The translations under genes were made by a program, and so were the position numbers. Of a stretch of 47,011 nt of DNA, positions 42,128-47,011 are shown one piece after another. The first letter of the stretch is position 1. Every line of letters starts with the position of its first letter. Source of the stretch: CAZOKZ01 sp964580585 (GTDB taxonomy: Bacteria; Sumerlaeota; Sumerlaeia; SLMS01; JAHLLQ01); NCBI GenBank assembly GCA_964580585.1, contig CAZOKZ010000035.1:1-47011 (forward strand), written 5' to 3'. The notes under the pieces are model-generated. The model was not told the DNA's origin and made no database searches. It worked only from the letters and a program-made list of their open reading frames with translations.

Positions 42128-43486
42128 TCAAGCCCCTTCGATACCCAATTCCTTGATGCGGCGTTGCAGCGTTCGACGGCTGATGCCGAGCACTTCGGCG
42201 GCGCGAGTACGGTTGCCATCCACCGAGGCCAACGTGCGCTTCAGATAGATCGTTTCCACTTCCTCGAGCGGCAAACCGAGCGGAATATGCAATCCCTCGG
42301 TCGAAACGGATTTATCGCGCTGCAAGGTGTTGGGCAGATCGCTGGGCTGGATTACGTCGCCACGGAGAAAAACGAACGTATTTTCCATAATGTTACGCAA
42401 CTCGCGCACGTTGCCCGGCCAGTGATAATCCTGGAGCACTTCGATTGCATCGCGTGAAAGCGACGGTGTGGGACGTCCATTTTCCTTGGCAAATTCCGCC
42501 AGGAAATGCTGGGCCAGCACAGGGATATCGCTGCGGCGATGACGCAGAGGCGGAGTGACGATTTGAACGACTTTCAAGCGATAGTATAAATCTTCGCGGA
42601 ATCGGCCTTCCGCAACTTCTTCTTCTAAATCACGGTTCGTCGCGACGATCAGACGCACATCCACCTTGATCGTTTCGTTGCCACCAACACGCTGGATTTC
42701 GCGCGATTCCAAAACACGCAGTAACTTGACCTGCATCGAAAGCGGAATTTCACCCACTTCGTCCAGGAACAACGTCCCATGGTTCGCCATTTCAAAGCGC
42801 CCGGGGCGACGCGAGACTGCGCCCGTGAATGCGCCGCGTTCGTGCCCGAACAGTTCGCTTTCCAACAACGTTTCCGGCAAGGCCGCACAATGCACCGCAA
42901 CGAAATCCTTCTTCGCGCGCGGGCTGATCTGATGCAACGCTCGCGAGACAACTTCCTTGCCCGTGCCCGATTCCCCTTCGACCAACACGGTGGCCTTTGT
43001 CGGACCAACCTGGCGAATCATTTGGTAAAGGTTCTGCATTTCGGACGATTCACCCACCATGCCTTCGATGCCAAAGCGCTTGTCGATTTGCTGGCGCAGC
43101 TCGAAATTCTCGCGAATCAGCCGACGGTGTTCAGCGGCTTTCTCAACCAGCACGCGAAGTTCCTTCACGTTGACGGGCTTCGTCAGGTAATCGAACGCGC
43201 CTTCTTTCAGCGCATCCACCGCCGATTCGATGGTCCCGTGCGCGGTCAGGATAATCACAGCGGGCGCCGGATTCAGCGTCAGTGCATGTCGCAGAACCCC
43301 CACGCCATCGATACCGTCCATCTTCAAATCCGTCACCACGACATCGACATCGTCGCTGTTCAGAATATGGATCGCTTCTTCTCCGCTCTCAGCGGTCGAG
43401 ATATTGTTATCCGTACGGCTGAAGGCAAGCGTCAGACCTTCGAGAATTTCCGGTTGATCATCGACAAGGAGCAAATTTGCGGGCAT
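42128..43486 (-). CDS. NtrC-family sigma-54-dependent response regulator
   Basis: A 452-residue activator with three domains. The receiver (1-120) has an intact Asp 53 (VVTDLKMDG), Thr 81 and Lys 103, so it should be phosphorylated by a histidine kinase. The AAA+ domain has Walker A GESGTGKE (171-178), the sigma-54 contact loop GAFTGA (218-223) and Walker B LFLDEVGE. The C-terminal Fis-type helix-turn-helix reads NRTRAAEVLGISRRTLQRRIKELGI. AGGAA lies before the ATG. No kinase gene is adjacent in the window, so it is an orphan here; its target genes are unknown. Confidence 0.95.
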   Translation of the reverse strand: MPANLLLVDDQPEILEGLTLAFSRTDNNISTAESGEEAIHILNSDDVDVVVTDLKMDGIDGVGVLRHALTLNPAPAVIILTAHGTIESAVDALKEGAFDYLTKPVNVKELRVLVEKAAEHRRLIRENFELRQQIDKRFGIEGMVGESSEMQNLYQMIRQVGPTKATVLVEGESGTGKEVVSRALHQISPRAKKDFVAVHCAALPETLLESELFGHERGAFTGAVSRRPGRFEMANHGTLFLDEVGEIPLSMQVKLLRVLESREIQRVGGNETIKVDVRLIVATNRDLEEEVAEGRFREDLYYRLKVVQIVTPPLRHRRSDIPVLAQHFLAEFAKENGRPTPSLSRDAIEVLQDYHWPGNVRELRNIMENTFVFLRGDVIQPSDLPNTLQRDKSVSTEGLHIPLGLPLEEVETIYLKRTLASVDGNRTRAAEVLGISRRTLQRRIKELGIEGA

Positions 43487-43556
43487 GGTTCCTGGCTTTC
43501 TTTAGTTCCTGTTCAAATTGAGTTGTTGGTTGGGAAAGCAAATCCCGTCCCGAATC

Positions 43557-44363
43557 TCAGGATTTTATTTTATCATTGGTCTGATCGCCATCAAACTCGA
43601 TCTCATCGAGTGGAATTTCGCTCGTTAGCGGTTCCGACGGCGGCAAGTTTGGCGTCTCGCGCATGCCCGCAAACTGAGCGGTATAATAATGATTCGGCGA
43701 CAAAATGCCGCCCGAAATAATCATGCGCATCGCATCTTCGGTGGACATGTTGATGTCCAAAACTTGATCGGCGGGAACGAGCATCAAAAAACCTGTCGTC
43801 GGATTCGGCGTCGAAGGCATGAAAACAGACACCATCAACTTGCCATCGGGCATGTGGATGCATTCGCTTGTTGCGTAGGCAAACGCCCAGCAGTCCTTGC
43901 GTGGATATTCGATCAACACCACGCGTTTGACCGAATCTTTTTTCGACGTAAGGATTTTGATCACTTCTTTGGGCGTGGCATAGAAAAACCGCACGAGCGG
44001 AATTCTCGCAACGATCCCTTCACCCATATGAATCAGGCGCCGAACCAACAAAAAACGCGTCAGAATCCCAATGCAGATCACAAATCCCACCGAGATCAAT
44101 AACGAGATCCCAATGGAAAGAGGCCCGGCAAATTTTTCGCTCCAGCCGACCATCTGAAGGGCTTCGCTGATGAGCGGACGCAGATGTTCACCCAACAGAC
44201 CGTCGATTAAACCCATCAACAAGGCAATAGCCCAGATGGTGATGCCCGCCGGGATAATCGTAATCAATCCGCCGATAAACCGGCGCCGCAAGATATCCCA
44301 AACGCTGGGTTTCGGCGCATCGGGATGCCCGAGATCGGGGTTGCTTTCGTTGTAAGGAGTCAA
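43557..44363 (-). CDS. DUF502 family membrane protein
   Basis: A 268-residue membrane protein of the DUF502 family. Two helices (about 31-55 and 80-105: FIGGLITIIPAGITIWAIALL and SIGISLLISVGFVICIGILTRFLL) precede a beta-rich soluble domain with the conserved VFMPSTPNPTTGFLMLVP and MSTEDAMRMIISGG. The function of the family is not known to me; in plants a relative (LCV/COV1) affects vascular development. I start it at a TTG (44363), 10 bases after a GGGTGG; a later start would cut a charged N-terminal tail only. An acidic C-terminal tail follows the core. Confidence 0.8.
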   Translation of the reverse strand: MTPYNESNPDLGHPDAPKPSVWDILRRRFIGGLITIIPAGITIWAIALLMGLIDGLLGEHLRPLISEALQMVGWSEKFAGPLSIGISLLISVGFVICIGILTRFLLVRRLIHMGEGIVARIPLVRFFYATPKEVIKILTSKKDSVKRVVLIEYPRKDCWAFAYATSECIHMPDGKLMVSVFMPSTPNPTTGFLMLVPADQVLDINMSTEDAMRMIISGGILSPNHYYTAQFAGMRETPNLPPSEPLTSEIPLDEIEFDGDQTNDKIKS

Positions 44364-44425
44364 AAACGTCCACCCTCTGAATGTTCTGCCAAGTGAAGTT
44401 AGCCTGCCAGCGATCGGGAAGCGCT

Positions 44426-44460
44426 AAAAGAATGCCCGGACCACTTCGAGCGGTCCAGGC
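44426..44460 (-). terminator. terminator of the small membrane protein gene
   Basis: On the minus strand GCCTGGACC pairs with GGTCCGGGC (9 bp with one T-G pair, 44434-44460), followed by ATTCTTTTA. Confidence 0.55.
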
Positions 44461-44514
44461 AATTTATACCAGCAAAATCGAAACCCGATCCATGCGGATC
44501 ACGCCGTTCTCCCG

Positions 44515-44772
44515 TCAGATTTGTTTCAATCCAAATTCCACTAACGCGATGATCATCCCAAGAACCATCGGCAGGAATGATCCCACCACCAATGCCAGTG
44601 GATGCCACCGATCCCTTGGCTTGACCAGAATGAAGATGATCCCAAATCCAAGAATCGAGAGAATCCCCCAACCCGTGCTGGTTTGAAAGGCCTCGTAAAT
44701 CTGCCACAACCCGGCAGTCACCAGCATCAATACACCCAGGGCGATCAGCAGAAATCCCAATCCAAGTAGCAT
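44515..44772 (-). CDS. small membrane protein, two to three spans
   Basis: An 85-residue hydrophobic protein with helices at about 3-24 (LGLGFLLIALGVLMLVTAGLW), 36-51 and 60-80. No family recognised. The first ATG (44781) directly abuts GGAGG (44782-44786) and could not be used efficiently; the second ATG (44772) sits nine bases away, so I take that one. It lies downstream of valS by 38 bases on the same strand and could be read from the same transcript. Confidence 0.55.
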   Translation of the reverse strand: MLLGLGFLLIALGVLMLVTAGLWQIYEAFQTSTGWGILSILGFGIIFILVKPRDRWHPLALVVGSFLPMVLGMIIALVEFGLKQI

Positions 44773-44810
44773 CTGTGTCATCCTCCGTCAGGGGAATGTT
44801 CATTCCATTC

Positions 44811-47011
44811 TCAGGCTTGTAAGGCGTTCAGTTTTTCTTTGATCGCCGCCACATCCGCCGCCAGTTTCGCGCAGTTTTCTTTTTCTTTTTGAACCACGTC
44901 GGCGGGCGCTTTCGCCACAAACCGCTCGTTGTTCAGCTTGCCTTCCGACGACTTGAGGCCTTTTTCCAGGAACGCGAGTTCTTTCTCCAGACGCGTCTTT
45001 TCCTGTGCCAGCAATTCGGGCGGAAGCACGACCAATATCGTCATCTCGCCCGACACGTAAGTCGAGGCAAATTTCGGGTGCTCAACCGTCTCGCCCACGT
45101 TGCATTCGGACACGTTGGCGAGCGATTGGATCGAGGGAAGTGCACCTTGCAAATACGTGCGCGCACCGGCGTTCTGGTTCTCGATCAGCACCTGAACCTT
45201 GGCTTCGATCGGCACGGCCATTTCGCCGCGAATGTTGCGAATGGCACCAATGACTTCCTGCAGGAGCGTAATCTGACCGTCGGCTTCCGCGTCGCGAGCC
45301 GATTCCGGCGCGGTCGGCCATGCGCCTTTACACAATGCAGGGCTGGCGAACGTGTGCGCGAACACACCGTTGGCAGCCAATTCCGGCGCAGCTTGGCCTG
45401 GCACACAGCCCGTCGTGCGTTCACGCAGAATCTGCCAGATTTCCTCGGTCGCGAACGGCATCACCGGATGCAAGAGGCGGCAAATGTGCTCCAGCACCGT
45501 CAGCAACACCACACGCGCGGTACGTGCGCTTTCCTCGCTGATACTTTCATCCTGCCCATACGCGCGACGCTTCACCAGTTCCAGGTACCAATCGCAATAG
45601 CTGCCCCAGATGAAGTGATAGAGATTGTGCACGTATTTATCGAACTCATAGTCGTCCAGATTTTTCGTTGTTTCGGCAACAACTTGAGCCAACTGGCTCA
45701 AAATCCACCGGTCTTCTGTGGCAAGTTGTCGCACTTCAAGGCCTTCGAGGAAGTCCTCGCCCTTGAGCGGTTCGGTCACCATCAACACAAACCGCGTCGC
45801 GTTCCAGAGCTTGTTGACGAAGTTGCGATAGCCCTCAAAACGCGTCCAATCCAGGTCGATATTGCGGCCCAAAGCAGCGTATGCCCCCACGGTCAGACGC
45901 AATGCGTCGGTGCCGAACTCGTCGATCACAGCGAGCGGGTCGATGACGTTGCCCTTGGATTTCGACATCTTCTCCCACTTGGCTTCGACGCCTTTGGGCA
46001 GATTGCCTTCCTGCTCGAACTTGCGGGCTTCCATTGGCGGAATCAGCTTCATGTCGCCGCCGGACTTTTGATAGTAAGATTTTCCGAAAATCAAGCCGTG
46101 TAGGTACACGTCGCCGAACGGTTTTTCACCAACCAGCTCGATCCCAAACATGATCATGCGCGCGACCCAGAAAAACAGGATATCATGGCCCGTGACGAGC
46201 ACGTCGGTCGGATACCACTTCTGCAAATCGGGCGTGTTTTCCGGCCAGCCGAGAATCGACGCAGGCCACAGCGCCGACGAGAACCACGTATCGAGAACGT
46301 CGGGGTCTTGAAACCACGCGTCGGGATCGGCTTGCACTTCGGCAGGTTCGCCCTCGCCGTCGTGGCAAATCATCACCGACGGATCGTCCTTGCGGTACCA
46401 GATCGGAATACGATGGCCCCACCAAAGCTGACGGCTGATGCACCAATCGCGAACGTTGTTCATCCAGTTGGAGTAGATGCCCTTCCAAGGCGTGTCGGGC
46501 AGCACGCGGATGTCGCCGTTTTCCACCGCCGCGAGCGCTTTTTCCGCCAGCGGCTTGATCTTCACGAACCATTGCTTCGACAGACGCGGCTCGATGACCG
46601 ATTTGCTGCGATAGCCGCGTCCCACGCGGTGATCGTGCTCTTCGGTTTTCTCCAGCAGCCCGAGCGCCTTGATGTCTTCGAGCACGCGTTCACGCGCCAC
46701 ATAACGATCGAGGCCCTGGTACTTGCCACCGTTTTCGTTCACCTTTGCATCGTCGGTGAAAATGTTAATCATCGGCAATTCGTGCCGCACGCCGCACAGG
46801 AAGTCGTTCGGATCGTGTCCCGGTGTGATTTTCACGACACCCGAGCCAAAATCTTTCTTCACGAAATCGTCGGCAATGACCGGAATGGGACGATTCACGA
46901 GCGGAAGAATCACATTCTTGCCAATCAAATGCGCCCAACGTTCGTCCGTTGGGTTCACCGCCACGGCGGTGTCGCCCAGCATCGTTTCCGGGCGCGTCGT
47001 CGCCACGGTCA
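44811..47011 (-). CDS. valS: valine--tRNA ligase (N-terminal part outside the window)
   Basis: Charges tRNA-Val. About 733 C-terminal residues are visible; the HIGH-containing N terminus lies beyond the right edge. Seen motifs: the CP1 editing domain ATTRPETMLGD, SRQLWWGHRIPIW, the KMSKS loop (WEKMSKSKGN), the anticodon-binding domain (NFVNKLWNATRFVLM and WGSYCDWYLELVK), and the C-terminal coiled coil that is typical of ValRS (LAQEKTRLEKELAFLEKGLKSSEGKLNNERFVAKAPADVVQKEKE). All are intact. Confidence 0.97.
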   Translation of the reverse strand, partial: TVATTRPETMLGDTAVAVNPTDERWAHLIGKNVILPLVNRPIPVIADDFVKKDFGSGVVKITPGHDPNDFLCGVRHELPMINIFTDDAKVNENGGKYQGLDRYVARERVLEDIKALGLLEKTEEHDHRVGRGYRSKSVIEPRLSKQWFVKIKPLAEKALAAVENGDIRVLPDTPWKGIYSNWMNNVRDWCISRQLWWGHRIPIWYRKDDPSVMICHDGEGEPAEVQADPDAWFQDPDVLDTWFSSALWPASILGWPENTPDLQKWYPTDVLVTGHDILFFWVARMIMFGIELVGEKPFGDVYLHGLIFGKSYYQKSGGDMKLIPPMEARKFEQEGNLPKGVEAKWEKMSKSKGNVIDPLAVIDEFGTDALRLTVGAYAALGRNIDLDWTRFEGYRNFVNKLWNATRFVLMVTEPLKGEDFLEGLEVRQLATEDRWILSQLAQVVAETTKNLDDYEFDKYVHNLYHFIWGSYCDWYLELVKRRAYGQDESISEESARTARVVLLTVLEHICRLLHPVMPFATEEIWQILRERTTGCVPGQAAPELAANGVFAHTFASPALCKGAWPTAPESARDAEADGQITLLQEVIGAIRNIRGEMAVPIEAKVQVLIENQNAGARTYLQGALPSIQSLANVSECNVGETVEHPKFASTYVSGEMTILVVLPPELLAQEKTRLEKELAFLEKGLKSSEGKLNNERFVAKAPADVVQKEKENCAKLAADVAAIKEKLNALQA

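Noticed and set aside
1..47011. tRNA, rRNA, CRISPR array, prophage, insertion sequence or toxin-antitoxin pair
   Set aside because: I looked in all gaps and among the genes and found no cloverleaf, spaced repeats, integrase, transposase or typical antitoxin.

Overview
The window is 47 kb of ordinary bacterial chromosome from an uncultured, probably diderm organism. It is dense, carries no phage, transposase, rRNA, tRNA or CRISPR array that I can see, and contains a 10-base run of N at 34094-34103, so it is a scaffolded (probably metagenome-derived) assembly. A lipoprotein foldase with a lipobox, a Spy-like periplasmic protein and a BamE-like domain argue for two membranes. I cannot place the phylum. 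The gene mix and the scattered repeats fit an uncultured PVC/Hydrogenedentes/Sumerlaeota-type lineage, but that is a guess.

Layout. 0.2-4.3 kb: an MrfA-type DNA repair helicase overlapping an alpha/beta hydrolase, then upp. 4.3-8.4 kb: AT-richer genes (an MscS-like channel, a BamE-like membrane protein, a membrane protein with a propeller-like tail) around an orphan OppD-type ATPase. 8.6-11.1 kb: the AmmeMemoRadiSam pair (LigB/MEMO-AMMECR1 fusion plus radical SAM enzyme). 11.4-17.3 kb: a large TPR protein, a PpiC lipoprotein, a GT4 glycosyltransferase, a DUF3891 protein and a molybdopterin-fold protein. 17.7-21.3 kb: a pseudo-receiver/ATPase fusion, then mnmE and a Hal2/CysQ phosphatase. 21.5-26.0 kb: an APH-like phosphotransferase, an unknown gene, a glycosyltransferase, a small membrane protein and a metallophosphoesterase. 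26.3-32.8 kb, all minus strand: metG, a radical SAM/SPASM protein, a GT4 enzyme and a transporter-like protein fused to a hotdog thioesterase. 33.1-37.1 kb: cysH behind a perfect palindrome, then a flavoprotein-polyferredoxin membrane fusion and a HAD hydrolase. 37.1-47.0 kb: a GT39-like membrane enzyme, an SDR remnant, thiL coupled to a stand-alone LarC2-like domain, a Spy-like protein, an NtrC-type regulator, DUF502, a small membrane protein and valS, which runs off the window.

How genes work together. Clear translational coupling (ATGA, GTGA or TTGA overlaps) links mrfA with the hydrolase, the two AmmeMemoRadiSam genes, oppD with the BamE-like gene, the small membrane protein with the phosphoesterase, the flavoprotein fusion with the HAD gene, and thiL with the LarC2-like gene. 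Three glycosyltransferases of GT-B type and one of GT-C type suggest surface or lipid glycan synthesis, but they are not in one operon.

The most striking non-gene signal is a 10-mer, CTCCGTCCCC / GGGGACGGAG. I count 14 exact copies plus two copies of its 9-base core. It lies in intergenic DNA and in coding DNA in several reading frames, and once forms an inverted pair that looks like a terminator. This resembles the behaviour of DNA uptake sequences, although the copies here are clustered. The second is a flavin oxidoreductase whose FAD-binding GD motif has moved to the N terminus (apparent circular permutation), fused to a NapH-like iron-sulfur membrane module. Composite inverted repeats built from cacgaag / cgcaaag units recur between genes.
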